NCBI GenBank assembly: GCA_029961685.1
Contig: JARWKL010000015.1
Coordinates: 15,312,801-15,376,800, forward strand
From: Aristolochia californica
Lineage: Eukaryota; Streptophyta; Magnoliopsida; Piperales; Aristolochiaceae
DNA length: 64,000 nucleotides
Direction of reading: 5' to 3'
Position numbers and translations under genes: made by a program. Each line of letters begins with the position of its first letter. Positions within the stretch are counted from its first letter, which is position 1. Positions 1 to 13,200 of the stretch are shown here, one piece after another. A model generated the notes under the pieces. It worked only from the letters and a program-made list of their open reading frames with translations, did not search any database and was not told where the DNA came from.

Positions 1-566
1 ATGTTCAATTTTTTTTTCAATACAAACTTGTGTTTTCATTCTCGCTTTTTTCTTGTAAAGAAAAAATGATAAGTCAAATCGATCACTACAAAATGAAAAT
101 TTTAGAGTTTATGTATGCATAAAATTGAAAATTATAATAAATGTAAGTGAAGAAAAAAATTTCATGCACTAGAAATGAACTCCAAAGTTTTTGTTATCCA
201 TGTTTGAGAAATTCCACTAGTACATCCTCTATTAGCATAGAAATTTATAAGCAAGAGATTTCTAGTTGATCCAAACATGTTTCAAATATGGATATGCATG
301 CCTAAAACATGTTGAAGATGCAAATGACCTAATGACCAAAAAATTTCAAGGAGAAGAAAAAATTAAATTTTCAAGTGAACTTACGGTGGGATATTCACCC
401 ATGCCAAACAACCCACTTTCTTCCCATTTAAAAAAAGCTGACCTAACAATCATATATCATCGTAAAGGTTTTGATCGATTAATGATGCTTAATGGAAATA
501 ATTTTTGTTAGAAATGACTTATGGTTTGGGAGACAACGCTTAGTTAAAATAGACAACCCTCTTCCC

Positions 567-567
<1 letters not shown>

Positions 568-604
<37 letters not shown>
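568..604 (+). repeat. Poly-C tract (37 C) at the fixed monomer C-site
   Basis: An uninterrupted run of 37 C lies between the GGGAG(T/A)CAACACTC-like block and the TGATTG/CCTAATATAT block. Most monomers have only about 5-8 C at this place. On the minus strand this is poly-G. Confidence 0.95.
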
Positions 605-3600
605 TTTTCCTATGATTGAATAACCTAATATATAAAAAAACTAAAAGTGTTTACAATCCCAAAAAATCTCAAATACTTTTTGGAATTATCTCTCTCTACA
701 TTTGTGTATTTCCATTTTGGATGTTCAATTTTTTTCAAATCCAAACTTGAGTTTTCACTCTTCCTTTTCTCTCGTAAACAAAAAGATAAGGCAAATAGAT
801 CACCACAAAATTAAAATTTTAGAGTTTACGCATGCAAAAAATTGAAAACTACTATAAAAGTAAGTGAAGAAAATTTTTTCACGCTAAAATAATGAATACC
901 AAAGTTTTGTTATCTAAGTTTGGGAAATTCCACTAGTACAACACATAATAGCTTGGAATTTTATAAGAAAGAGATTTGTAATTGATCCTAACAAGATTTA
1001 AATATGGATATGCATGCCTGGCACATGTTAAAGATGTAAATGACCTAATGATTCAAAAATTTCAAGGAGTAGAAAAAATTAAATTCTCAAGTTAATGTGT
1101 GGTGGGATATTTACCAGGGCCAAACAACCCACTTTTTGCCTATTTACAAAAAGCTGACCTAACGATCATAGATCATCGTGAAGGTTCTGATTGATTTTGG
1201 TTATAATTTTGGTTAGAAATGACTTATAGTTTGGGAGTCAAACTCAGTTTAAAAAGCCTTGCCCCCCATTTTCCAATGATTGCAAAACCTAATATATAAA
1301 AAACTACAAGAGTTTACAATCTCTAAAATTCACAGATACTTTTGGAATTATCTCTCTCACCATTTGTGCATTTCAATTTTGGATGTTCAATTTTTTTTCA
1401 AATCCAAACTTGAGTTTTCACTCTCCCATTTTACTCGTATACAAAAAAGAAAGGCATATAGATCACAAGAAAATGAAAATTATAGAGTTTATGTATGCAA
1501 AAAATTGAAAACTATAATAAATGTAAGTGAAGAAAAACTTTTCACGAGCTAAAAATGAACACCAAAGATTTTGTTATCCGTGTTTGGGAAATTCCACTAG
1601 TACAACCCCTAATAGCATTGAATTTTATAAGAAAGAGATTTCTAATTGATCGTAACATGTTTCAAATGTGGATATGCGTGCCTGAAACATGTTGAAGATG
1701 CAAATGACCTAATGACATAGAAAATTTCAAGGAGTAGAAAAAAATAAATTCTCAAATTAACTTGCGGTGGGATATTCATTCGATCCAACCAACCCACTTT
1801 TTTCCCATATAAAAAATGCTGACCTAACAGTCATAGATCATCGTAAAGGTTTTGATCGATTAATGAAGTGTAACAGTAATATTTTTTATTTAAAATGGCT
1901 TATGGTTTGGGAGTCAACACTAAGTTAAAATTCCCTCGCCCCCCCTTTTCCAATCATTGCATAACCTAATATATAAAAAACACAAAGATTTTACAATCCT
2001 CAAAAATCACAGATACTTTTTGGAATTATCTCTCTCTACATTTGTGCATTTCCATTTTGGATGTTCAATTTTTTTTCAAATCCAAACTTGAGTTTTCATT
2101 CTCCCTTTTTTCTCATAAAAAAAAGGTAAGGCAAATAGATCAAAAGAAAATTAAAATTTTAGAGTTTATGTATGCAAAAAATTGAAAACTATAATAAATG
2201 TAAGCGGAGAAAAAATTTTCACGTGCTAAAAATGAACACCAAAGTTTTTGCTATCCATGTTTGGGAAATTCCACTAGTACAATCCCTAATATCATGAAAT
2301 TTTATTTGAAAGAGATTTCTAATTGATCCTTACATGTTTCAAATATGGATATGCATGCCTGAAACATGTTGAAGATGCAAATGACCAAATGACATAAAAA
2401 ATTTCAAGCAGTAGAAAAAATTAAATTCTCAAGTTAATGTGCGGTGGGATATTCCCCTGAACACAGCACACCCACTTTTTTCCCATATAAAAAATGCTGA
2501 CCGAACAATCATAGATTATCGTAAAGGTTTTGTTCAATTAATGTTGTGTAACGGCAATAATTTTTGTTACAAATGACTTATAGTTTGGGAGTCAACACTT
2601 AGTTAAAATTCCCCCGCCCACCCTTTTCCGATGATTGCATAACCTAATATATAAAATACTAAAAGAGTGTACAATCCAAAAAAATATCAGATACGTTTTG
2701 GAATTATCTCTCTTTGTATTTGTGCATTTCCATTTTGGATATTCAATTTTTTTTCAAATCCAAACTTGACTTTTTACTCTCCCTTTTTTCTTGTAAACAA
2801 AAAGATAAGGCAAATAGATCACAACAAAATAAAAATTTTAGATTTTATGTATGCAAAAAATTGAAAACTATAAAATATGTAAGTGAACAAAAAAATTTTC
2901 CTCACTAAAATAAGAAGACCAAAGTTTTGTTACCCTTGTTTGGGAAATTTCGCTAGTACAATCCCTACTAACTTGGAATTTTATAAGAAAGAGATTTCTA
3001 ATTGATCCTAACATTATTTAAATATGGATATGCATGTCTAAAACATGTTTTAGATGCAAAGACCTAATGATCCAAAAATTTCAAGGAGTAGAGAAAATTA
3101 AATTTTCAAGTTAACCTGAGGTGGGATATTTACTAAAGCCAAATAACCCACTTTTTGCCCATTTATAAAAAGCTGACCTAACAATCATAGATCAACATAA
3201 AGGTTTTGATCGATTAATGATGTGTAATGGCTATAATTTATGTTAGAAATTACTTATAGTTTGGTAGTCAAACTCAATTAAATAAGCCTTGCACCCTGTT
3301 TTTCGATGATTGCAAACCCTAATATATAAAAAACTAAAAGAGTTAAAAATCCATAAAAATCACAGATACTTTTTGGAATTATCTCTCTCAGCATTTGTGC
3401 TTTTCGATTTTGGATGTTGAATTTTTTTTCATATACAAACTTGAGTTTTCACTCTCCCTTTTTTCTCGTAAAGAAAAAAGATAAGGCAAATAGATCACAA
3501 CAAAATCAAAATTTTAGAGTTTATGTATGCAAAAAATTTTAATTTATAATAAATGTAAGTCAAGAAAATTTTTTCATGCGCTAGAAATTAACTCCAAAGT

Positions 3601-4673
3601 TTTTGTTATCCATGTTTGGGAAATTCCAATAGTAAATCCCCTAATAGCATTGAATGTAATAAGTAAGATATTTCTAATTGATCCTAACATGTTTCAAATA
3701 TGGATATGCATGCCTGAAACATGTTGAAGATGCAAATGACCTAATGACCAAAAAATTTCAAGGAGCAGAAAAAATTAAATTCTCAAGTTAACAAGCGGTG
3801 GGATATTCACCCGTGACAAACAACGCACTTTTTTCCCATTTAAAAAATGCTGACCTAACCATCATAGATCATCGTAAAGGTTTTGATCGATTAATGATGC
3901 GTAAAGGCAATAATTTTTGTTAGAAATGACTTATGGTTTTGGAGTCAACAGTTAGTTAAAATTCCTTTGCCCCTCCTTTTCAGATGATTGTATAACCTAA
4001 TATATAAAAAATTAAAAGAGTTTAAAATCCCAAAAAAATCTCAGTTAATTTTTGGAATTATCTCTTTGAATTTGTGCATTTCCATTATGGATGTTCAATT
4101 TTTTTTCAAATCCAAACTTGAGTTTTCACTCTCCTTTTTTCTCATAAAGAAAAAATAAGGCAAATAGATCACAACATAATGAATATTTTAGATTTTATGT
4201 ATGTAAGAAATTGAAAACTCTAAAAAATGTATGTGAAGAAAACTTTTTCACGCACTAAAAATGAACACCAAAGTTTTGTTATCCATGTTTGGGAAATTTC
4301 ACTAGAACAACCCCTAATAGCTTGGAATTTTAGAAGAAAGAGATTTCTAATTGATCCTAACATGATTTAAATATGGATATGCATGCATGAAACATGTTGA
4401 AGATGCAAATGACCCAATGATCAAAAAATTTCAAGGAGAAGAGCAAATTAAATTCTCATGTTAACATACGGTGGGATACTCACCCGAGCCAAACAACCCA
4501 CTTTTTCCCATTTAAAAAACGTGGACCTTTAGATCATAGATCATCGTCAAGCTTTTGATCGATTAATGATGCATAACAACAATAAGTTTTGTTAGAAATA
4601 ATTTATGGTTTGGGAGTCAACACTCAGTTAAAATTCCCTCACCCTCACCCAACTCCACCCCCACACACCCCCA

Positions 4674-4691
4674 CCCCCCCCCCCCCCCCCC
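4674..4691 (+). repeat. Poly-C tract (18 C) with flanking C-rich imperfect runs
   Basis: A run of 18 C is preceded by about 40 nt of C-rich sequence broken by A and T, from about 4636. It sits at the same monomer position as the other C tracts. Confidence 0.95.
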
Positions 4692-6033
4692 TTTTTCCAT
4701 TGATTGCAGAACCTAATATATAAAAATCTAAGAGTGTTTACAATCCCTAAAAATCACAAATACTTTTTGGAATTATGTCTCTCTGCATTTGTTCATTTCC
4801 ATTTTGGATGTTCAACTTTTTTTCAAATCCAAACCTGAGTTTTCACTCTCCCCTTTCTCTCGTAAGGGGAAAGATAAGGCAAACAGATCACAAAAAAATG
4901 GAAAATTTAGAGTTTACGCATGCAAAAAATTGAAAACAATAATAAATGCAAGTGAAGAAATTTTTTTCATGCACTAAAAATGAACACCAATGTTTTGTTA
5001 TCCATGTTTGGGAAATTCACTTAGTACAACCCCTAATAGCTTGGAATTTTATAAAAAAAATATTTCTAATTGATCCTAAAAAGATTTAAATATGGATATG
5101 CATGACTGGAACATATTGAAGATGCAAATGACCTAATGATTCAAAATTTTCAAGGAGTAGAAAAAATTAAATTCTCAAGTTACCGTATAGTGGGATATTT
5201 ATCCGAGCCAAACTACACACTTTTTGGCAATTTTAAAAAATCTGACCTAACAATCATAGATCATTGTAAAGGTTTTGATGGATTAATGATGCGTAATGGC
5301 TATAATTTTTGTTAGAAATTACTTATGGTTTGGGAGTAAACACTCAATTAAAAATGCCTCGCCCCCCGTTTTTCAATGATTGCAAGATCTAATATATATA
5401 TAAAAAAAAAGAGTTTACAATCTCTAAAAATCACAGATACTTTTTGGAATTATCTCCCTCAGCATTTACGCATTTTGATTTTGGATGTTCAATTTTTTTT
5501 CAAATCCAAACTTGAGTTTTCACTCTCCCGTTTTTCTCGTAAGCAAAAAATATAAGGCAAATAGATGACAACAAAATGAAAGTTTTAGAGTTTATGTATG
5601 CAAAAAATTGAAAACTATAATAAATTTAAGTGAAGAGAAAATTTTCACGCGCTAAAAATGATCACCAAATTTTTTGTTATCCATGTTTGGGAAATTCTTC
5701 AAGTACAACCCTTAATAGCATGGAATTTTATTAGAAAGAGATTTCTAATTGATCCTAACATGTTTCAAATATGGATAGGCATGCCTGAAGCATGTTAAAG
5801 ATGCAAATGACCTAATGACCAAATAATTTGAAGGAGTAAAACAAATTAAATTCTCAAGTTAACGTGCGGTGGGATATTCACCTGAGCCAAACAACCCACT
5901 ATTTTCCAATTTAAAAAATGTTGACCTAACAATAAGAGATCATCATAAAGGTTTTTATTGATTAATGATGGGTAATAGAAATTATTTTTGTTATAAATGA
6001 CTTAAGGTTTGGGTGTCTACACTCGGTTAAAAT

Positions 6034-6055
6034 CCCCCCCCCCCCCCCCCCCCCC
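6034..6055 (+). repeat. Poly-C tract (22 C)
   Basis: A 22-nt C run is followed by a short CT-rich stretch. It occupies the standard C-site of the monomer. Confidence 0.95.
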
Positions 6056-6352
6056 TCTCTCCCTCTTTTCCGATGATTGCATATCCTAATATATAAAAAA
6101 CTAAAAGAGTTTACAATCCGAAAAAATCACAGATACTTTTTGGAATTATCTCTCTACATTTGTGCATTTCCATTTTGGATGTTCAATTTTTCTTCAATTC
6201 CAAACTTGAGTTTTCAATCTCCCTTTTTTTCTCGCAAAAAAAAGGTAAGGCAAATAGATTAGAAAATTAAAATTTTAGAGATTATGTATGCGAAAAATTG
6301 AAAACTATAATAAATGTAAGTGAAGAAATATTTTTCACGTGCTAAAAAGGAA

Positions 6353-6967
6353 TGTTACAATGTGTGACCCAACATAAGGACGTAGATCATCAAGAAGAGT
6401 CATAGAGGATGTGGGACACTAAGAAGAGTCCTCTCCCAAAGCAAGCACGTGTTAAGGTAGCAAGAAGCACAAGCTGAATTGATTTAGAAGACTTGAAGAT
6501 CAAGTGGGACCCACAAAGATCTCATGAGCTGGCTCTCTTATCAAGGTGCACTGGGAGATCATGAAGCGCCCACAAGGATAAGGCTACGAGCTGGCATATC
6601 CATTCCCCTCACGTGAATAATAAAGGACTCCTAGTTCAACTCAAGGTTGTGTTCTAGTTATTTAGTTTAAATAGACTTACTTATATTGAAGAGTTAGAGT
6701 TGGAATGAAATTAGGATTACATGATAAGTTGTATAAGGACTCTACCTCCTCTTCTACTATAAAAAGAGTTCTTGTAAGTCGAAATTAATAAAAACTCACA
6801 TATTCAATCCCGAGTTGGTTCTCACTCTCCCTCTCCTTAATTGGCGCAGCCCACTCTTCTACTTTTAATTTTTTCTCTTCTCTACCGAGAGTTTTCCTTC
6901 CCTTTTCTCGGTTTTCTTTCTTCTTTCTCTTGTCCATGATCATGGAAAAGGGATCCAAAATCCAACA
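6353..6967 (+). mobile_element. Solo LTR (615 bp), older copy with internal deletion
   Basis: This block is unrelated to the satellite. It begins TGTTACAATG and ends ATCCAACA, giving TG...CA ends within a TGTT/AACA inverted terminus, as in LTR retrotransposons. It is flanked by AGGAA at 6348-6352 and ATGAA at 6968-6972. The uninterrupted satellite reads AAAAATGAACACC here, so ATGAA is the 5-bp target duplication and the left copy has mutated. A TATAAAAAG box lies at 6758-6766 and AATAAA at 6787-6792, the usual promoter/polyadenylation layout. A TTGGCGCAGCC stretch near 6840 resembles a tRNA primer site, but it lies inside the terminal block and may be coincidence. No internal coding region is present, so a solo LTR left by LTR-LTR recombination is the simplest reading. 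It is about 26 bp shorter than the copy at 9639 because of a deletion near its left end. Confidence 0.85.
6758..6766 (+). promoter_or_regulatory. TATA box of the solo LTR
   Basis: TATAAAAAG is followed about 20 bp later by an AATAAA signal. This is a plausible U3/R boundary on the plus strand. Nothing shows that it is active. Confidence 0.55.
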
Positions 6968-9638
6968 ATGAACACCCAAGTTTTAGTTATCCATGATTTG
7001 GAAATCCACTAGTACAACCCCTAATAGCATGGAATTTTGTTAGAAAGAGATATCTAATTGATCCTAACATGTTTCAAATATGGATATGCATGTCTAAAAC
7101 ATGTTGAAGTTGCAAATGACCTAATGACATAAACAATTTCAAGAAGTAGAAAAAGTTAAATTCTCAAGTTAACGTGCGGTGGGATATTCACCCGAGCACA
7201 ACACCCACATTTTTTTCCCATATAAAAAATACTGACCTAACAATCATAGATCATCGTAAAATTTTTGATCGATTAATAATGTGTCACGGCAAATTGTTTT
7301 TTTAGAAATGACTTATAGTTTGGGAGTCAACACTCAGTTAAAATTCCCTCACCCTCCCTTTTTGAATGATAGCATAACCATATATATAAAAAACTAAAAG
7401 AGTTTACAATCCTAAAAAATCACATATACTTTTTGAATTTTCTCTCTCTGCATTTGTACATTTCATTTTGGATGTTCAATTTTTTTTCAAATTCAAACTT
7501 TAGTTTTCACACTTCCTTTTTCCTCATAAAAAAAAAAGATAAGGCAAATATATCACAACAAAAGAAAATTTTAGAGTTTATGTATGCAAAACATTTAAAA
7601 CTATAATAAATGTAAGTAAAGAAAATTGTTTCACGTACTAAAAATGATCACTAAAGTTTTTTTATCCATGTTTGGAAAATTCCACTAGCACAACCCCTTA
7701 TGCTTGGAATTTTATAAGAAAGAGATTTATAATTGATCTAAACATGATTTAAATATCGATATGCTTGCCTGAAACAAGTTCAAGATGCAAATGACCTAAT
7801 GATCCAAGAATTTCAAGGAGTAGAAAAAATTAAATTTTCAACTTAACGTATGGTGGGATATTCACCCGAGCCAAACAACCCACTTTTTTCCCATTTAAAA
7901 AAAGCAAACCTATAACTCATAGATCAATGTAAAGATTTTGATCAATTAATGACGCATAATGGCAATAATTTTTGTTAGAAATGACTTATGGTTTGGGAGT
8001 CAACACTCAGTTAAAATTCCCACGCCCCCCCTTTTCCATTGATTGAAAAACCTAATATATAAAAATCTGAAAGAGTTTACAATCCCTAAAAATCACAGAT
8101 ACTTTTTGGAATTATCTCTGTCTGTTTTTGTGCATTTCCATTTTGGATATTCAAACTTTTTTCAAATCAAAACGTGAGTTTTCACTCTCCATTTTTTCTA
8201 GTAAACAAAAAGAAAAGGCAAATAGATCACCTCAAAATGAAAATTTTAGATTTTACGCAAGTAAAAAGTTGAAAACTATAATAAATGTAAGAGAAATTTT
8301 TTTTTCACGCACTAAAAATGAACACAAAAGTTTTGTTGTCCATGTTTGGGAAATTCCACTTGAAAAACCCCTTATAGCTTGGAATTTTATAAGAAAGTGA
8401 TTTCTAATTGATCCTAACAGGATTTAAATATGGATATTCATGACTGAAACATGTTGAAGATGCAATTGACCTAATGATTCAAAAATTTCAAGAAGTAGAA
8501 AAAATTAAATTCTCAAGTTAACGTACAATGGGATATTTACCACAGCCAAACAACACACTTTTTGAATATTTAAAAAAAAGCTGACCTAACAATCATAGAT
8601 CATCGTAAAGTTTTTGATGGATTAATGATGCGTAATGGCTCTAATTTTTGTTAGAAATGACTTATGGTTTGGGAGTAAACACTCAATTAAAAATAACTCG
8701 CCCCCAGTTTTCCGATGATTGCAGAACCTAATATATAAAAAACTAAAAGAGTTTAGAATCCCTAAAAACCACAGATACTTTTAGGGATTGTCTCCCTCAG
8801 CATTTGTGCATTTCGATTTTGGTTCAATTTTTTTTCAAATCCTAGAGTTTTCATTCTCCCATTTTTCTCGTAAACGAAAATGATAAGGGGAATAGATAAC
8901 AAAAAAATGAAAATTTTTGAGTTTATGTATGCAAAAAATTGAAAACTATAACAAAAGTAAGTGAAAAAAAAAATTTCACGTGCTAAAAATGATCACCAAA
9001 TTTTTTTTTATCCATGTTTGAGAAGTTCCACAAGTACAACCCTTAATAGCTTGAAAGAGATTTCTAATTGATCCTAACATGTTTCAAATAAGGATATGCA
9101 TGCCTGAAACATGTTGTAGATGCAAATGACCTAATGACCAAACAATTTCAAGGAGTAAAAAAAATTAAATTCTCAAGTTAACGTGCGGTGGAATATTCAC
9201 CCAAGCCAAACAACCCACTTTTTTCCAATTTAAAAAATGCTGACCTAACAATAAAAGATCAACATAAAGGTTTTGATTGATTAATGATGCGTAACGGTAA
9301 TTATTTTTGTTATAAATGACTTAAGGTTTGGGAGTCTACACTCAGTTAAAATTCGCTCGCCCCCCCTTTTCCGATGATTGCATAGCCTAATATATAAAAA
9401 ACTAAAAGAGTTTACAATCCTAAAAAATCACAGATACTTTTTGGAATTATCTCTCTACATTTATGCATTTCCATTTTGGATGTCCAAACTTGAGTTTTCA
9501 CTCTCCCTTTTTTCTCATAAAAAAAAGGTAAGGAAAATAGATCACAGGAAAATTAAAATTTTAGAGTTTATGTATGCGAAAAATTGAAAACTATAATAAA
9601 TGTAAGTGAAGAAAAAATTTTCTCGTGCTAAAAATTAA
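6968..9638 (+). repeat. Satellite array, segment 2 (four monomers between the two solo LTRs)
   Basis: Satellite landmarks fall near 7472, 8147, 8820 and 9480. The segment is about 2.67 kb, or four monomers. Private variants are shared with sequence one unit away. CATATAAAAA replaces CATTTAAAAA near 7225, and a TGTCACGGCAAA block near 7280 matches CATCACGGCAAA near 10595. CTAGTAAACAAAAAGAAAAG near 8198 recurs near 11530. It therefore belongs to a duplicated unit of about 3.29 kb. No gene seen. Confidence 0.93.
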
Positions 9639-10279
9639 TGCTACAATGTGGGACCCACCATGTTGATCGAGCTGGTGGGACCTACCATAAGGACGTAGAT
9701 CATAAAGAAGAGTCATAGAGGATGTGGGACACCAAGAAGAGTCCTCTCCCAAAGCAAGCACGTGTTAAGGAAGCAAGAAGCACAAGCTGAGTTGATTTAG
9801 GAGACTTGAAGATCAAGTGGGACCCACAAATATCTCACGAACTGGCTCTCTTATCAAGGTGCGTTGGGAGATCATGAAGGGCCCACAAGGATAAGGCTAC
9901 GAGCTGGCTTATCCATTCCCCTCACGTGAATAATAAAGGACTCCTAGTTTTACTCAAGGTTGTGTTCTAGTTATTTAGTTGAAATAGACTTACTTATATT
10001 GAAGAGTTAGAGTTGGAATGAAATTAGGATTGAATGATAAGTTGTATAAGGACTCTATCTCCTCTCAACTATAAAAAGAGGTCATGTAAGTCGAAATTAA
10101 TAAAAACTCACATATTCAAACCCGAGTTGGTTCTCTCTCTCCCTCTCCTTACTTGGCGCAACCGACTCTTCTCCTTTTAATTTTTTCTCTTCTCTACCGA
10201 AGGCTTTCCTCCCCTTTTCTCGGTTTTCTTTCTTCTTTCTCTTGTTCATGATCATGGAAAAGGGATCCAAAATCCAACA
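9639..10279 (+). mobile_element. Solo LTR (641 bp), second copy in the same satellite phase
   Basis: It begins TGCTACAATG and ends ATCCAACA. It is flanked by ATTAA (9634-9638, a mutated left target copy) and ATGAA (10280-10284). Over its length it closely resembles the block at 6353-6967 and retains about 26 bp near the left end that the other copy has lost (GGGACCCACCATGTTGATCG region). A TATAAAAAG box lies at 10070-10078 and AATAAA at 10099-10104. Satellite position and target duplication match the first copy exactly, so one insertion copied with its flanking satellite explains both better than two independent insertions. Confidence 0.87.
10070..10078 (+). promoter_or_regulatory. TATA box of the second solo LTR
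   Basis: TATAAAAAG at the same place as in the first copy, with AATAAA about 20 bp downstream. Activity is unknown. Confidence 0.55.
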
Positions 10280-13200
10280 ATGAACACCCAAGTTTTTGTT
10301 ATCCATGTTTGGGAAATCCACTAGTACAACCCCTAATAGCATGGAATTTTATTAGAAAGAGGTTTCTAATTGATCCTAACATGTTTCAAATATGGATATG
10401 CATGTCTGAAACATGTTGAAGATGCAAATGACCTAATGACATAAACAATTTAAAGAATTAGAAAAAATTAAATTCTCAAGTTAACGTGCGGTGGGATATT
10501 CACCCAAGCACAAGACCCCTACTTTTTTCCCGTATAAAAACTACTAACCAAACAATCATAGATCATCGTAAAGTTTTTGATCGATTAATGAAGCATCACG
10601 GCAAATTTGTTTTATAGAAATGACATATGGTTTGGGAGTCAACACTCAGTTAAAATCCCCTCACCCTCCCTTTTCGAATGACAGCATAACCAAATATATA
10701 AAAAAATAAAAAAGTTTACAATCCCAAAAAATCATAGATAATTTTTGAATTTTCTCTCTCTGCATTTGTGCATTTCATTTTAGAAGTTCAATTTTTTTTC
10801 AAATCCAAACAAGAGTTTTCACTCTTCTTTTTTTCTCGTAAACAAAAAGATATGGCGAATAGATCACAACCAGAGAAAATTTTAGAGTTTAAGTATGCAA
10901 AAAAATAAAAACTATAATAAATTTAAGTGAAAAAAAATTTTTGATGCACTAAAAATGAACACTAAAGTTTTGTTATCCATGTTTGGGAAATTCCACTAGT
11001 ACAACCCCTAATATCTTGGAATTTTATAAGAAAGAGATTTCTAATTGATCTTAACATGATTTAAATATGGATATGCTTGCCTGAAACATGTTGAATATGC
11101 AAATGACCTAATGATCCAAGAATGTCAAGGAGTAGAAAAACTTAAATATTAAACTTAACTTACGGTGGGATATTCACCTAGCCAAACATCCCACTTTTTT
11201 CCCATTTAAAAAAAGCTGACCTATAATTCATAGATCAACGTAAAGATTTTGATCTATTATTGATGCATAATGGCAATATTTTTTGTTAGAAATGACTTAT
11301 GGTTTGGGAATCAACACTCAGTTAAAATTCCCTCACCCCCCCCCCCCCCCCCCTGCCCCTTTTCCATTGATTGCACAACCTAATATATAAAAATCTAAAG
11401 GAGTTTATAATCCCAAAAAATCACAGATACTTTTTGGAATTATCAGTCTCTGTATTTGTGCATTTCCCTTTTTGGGTATTAACTTTTTTTTAAAATCAAA
11501 ACGTGTATTTTCACTCTCCCTTTTTTTCTAGTAAACAAAAAGAAAAGGCAACTAGGTCACCACAAAATGAAAATTTTAGAGTTTACGCATGCAAAAAGTT
11601 GAAAACTATAATAAATGTAAATGAAATTTTTTTTCACGCACAAAAAATGAACATGAAAGTTTTACTGTCCATGTTTGGGAAACTCCACTTGTACAACCCC
11701 TAATTGGTTAGAATTTTATAAGAAAGAGTTTTCTAATTGATCCTAACAGGATTTCAATATGGATATTCATGAGTGAAACATGTTGAAGATGCAAATGACC
11801 TAATGATTCAAAAATTTCAAGGAGTAGAAAAAATTAAATTCTCAAGTTAACATACGGTGGAATGTTTACCAAAGCCAAACAACCCACTTTTTGCCTATTT
11901 ATAAAAAGCTGACCTTACAATAATAGATCATTGTAAAGGTTTTGATCAATTAATGATGCGTAGCGGCTATAATTATTGTTAGAAAATTACTTATGGTTTG
12001 GGAGTCAACACTGTTAAAATGCCTCGCCCCCCATTTTTCGATGATTGCAAAACCTAATATATAAAAAACTAAAAGAGTTTACAATCCCTGAAAATCACAG
12101 ATACTTTTTGGAATTACTCCTATCAACATTTGTGCATTTCAATTTTGGATATCAAATGTTATTTCAAATCCAAGAGTTTTCACTCTCCCATTTTTCTCGT
12201 AAACAAAAAAGATAAGGCAAATAGATAACAAAAAAATGAAAATTTTAGAGTTTATGTATGCAAAAAATTGAAAATTTTAATAAATGTAAGTGAAGAAAAA
12301 CATTTAACGCGCTAAAAATGAACAGTAAAGTTTTTGATATCCATGTTTGGGAAATTCAACTAGTACAACCCTAAATAGCATGGAATTTTATAAGAAAGAG
12401 ATTTCTAATTGATCCTAACATGTTTCAAATATGAATATGCATGCCTGAAACATGTTGAAGAGGCAAATGACCTAATGACCAAAAAATTTCAAGGAGTGGA
12501 AAAAATTAAATTCGCAAGTAAACGTGCCATGGGATATTCACTCGAGCCAAACAACCCACTTTTTTCCCATTTAAAAAATATTGACCTAACAATCATAGAT
12601 CATCGTAAAGGTTTTGATCAATTAATGATGCGTAATGGCAATAATGTTTGATAGAAATTACTTTTGGTTTGGGAGTCAACACTCAGTTAAAATTCCCTTG
12701 CATCCCCCCCTTTTCCGATGATTGCATAACCTAATATATAAAAAACTAAAAGATTTTACAATCCATAAAAATCACAGATACAGTTTGGAATTATCTCTCT
12801 CTGCATTTGTGCATTTCCATTTTGGATGTTCAATTTTTTTTCAAATCCAAACTTGAGTTTTCACACTCCCTTTTTCTCGTAAACAAAAAGATAAGGCAAA
12901 TAGATCACAACAAAATGAAAATTTTAGAGTTTATGTATGCTAAAAATTGAAAACTATCAGCAATATTTTTGAAGAAAATTTTATCATGCACTAAAAATGA
13001 ACACCAAAGTTTTGTTATCCATGTTTGGGAAATTACCCATTTACAACCCCTAATAGCTTGGAATTTTATAAGACAAAGATTTCCAATTGATCCTAACATG
13101 ATTTAAATATAGATATGCATGTCTGAAACATGTTGAAGATGCAAATGACCTAATGATCCAAAAATTTCAAGGAGAAGAAAAAAATTAAATTCTCAAGTTA

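Larger units (their letters stand above)
1..6352 (+). repeat. Long-monomer satellite array, segment 1
   Basis: Head-to-tail copies of one A+T-rich monomer of about 675 bp. The landmark ATGTTCAATTTTTTTTCAAA (or variants) starts near 1, 721, 1383, 2061, 2739, 3414, 4091, 4808, 5485 and 6179. In order, a monomer holds this landmark, CACTCTCCC plus a T-rich stretch, GATAAGGCAAATAGATCACA, TTTATGTATGCAAAAAATTG, ATGAACACCAAAGTTTTGTT, CCACTAGTACAACCCCTAAT, TTTCTAATTGATCCTAACA, GGATATGCATGCCTGAAACA, AAATGACCTAATGA, AAGTTAACGTGCGGTGGGAT, CATAGATCATCGTAAAGGTT, GACTTATGGTTTGGGAGTCA, a C-run, and CCTAATATATAAAAA. Two variants occur. One has CATTTCCATTTTGG with a long T-run before CTCG. The other has CATTTCGATTTTGG with CCCATTTTTCTCG. 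Monomers differ by many substitutions and small indels. No gene is visible; short open frames recur only because the repeat does. Confidence 0.97.

Noticed and set aside
6785..6979. Minus-strand frames in the solo LTRs (6785-6979 and 10097-10342)
   Set aside because: The Lys/Glu-rich peptide is just the complement of a CT-rich LTR stretch, and it runs across the LTR end into satellite.
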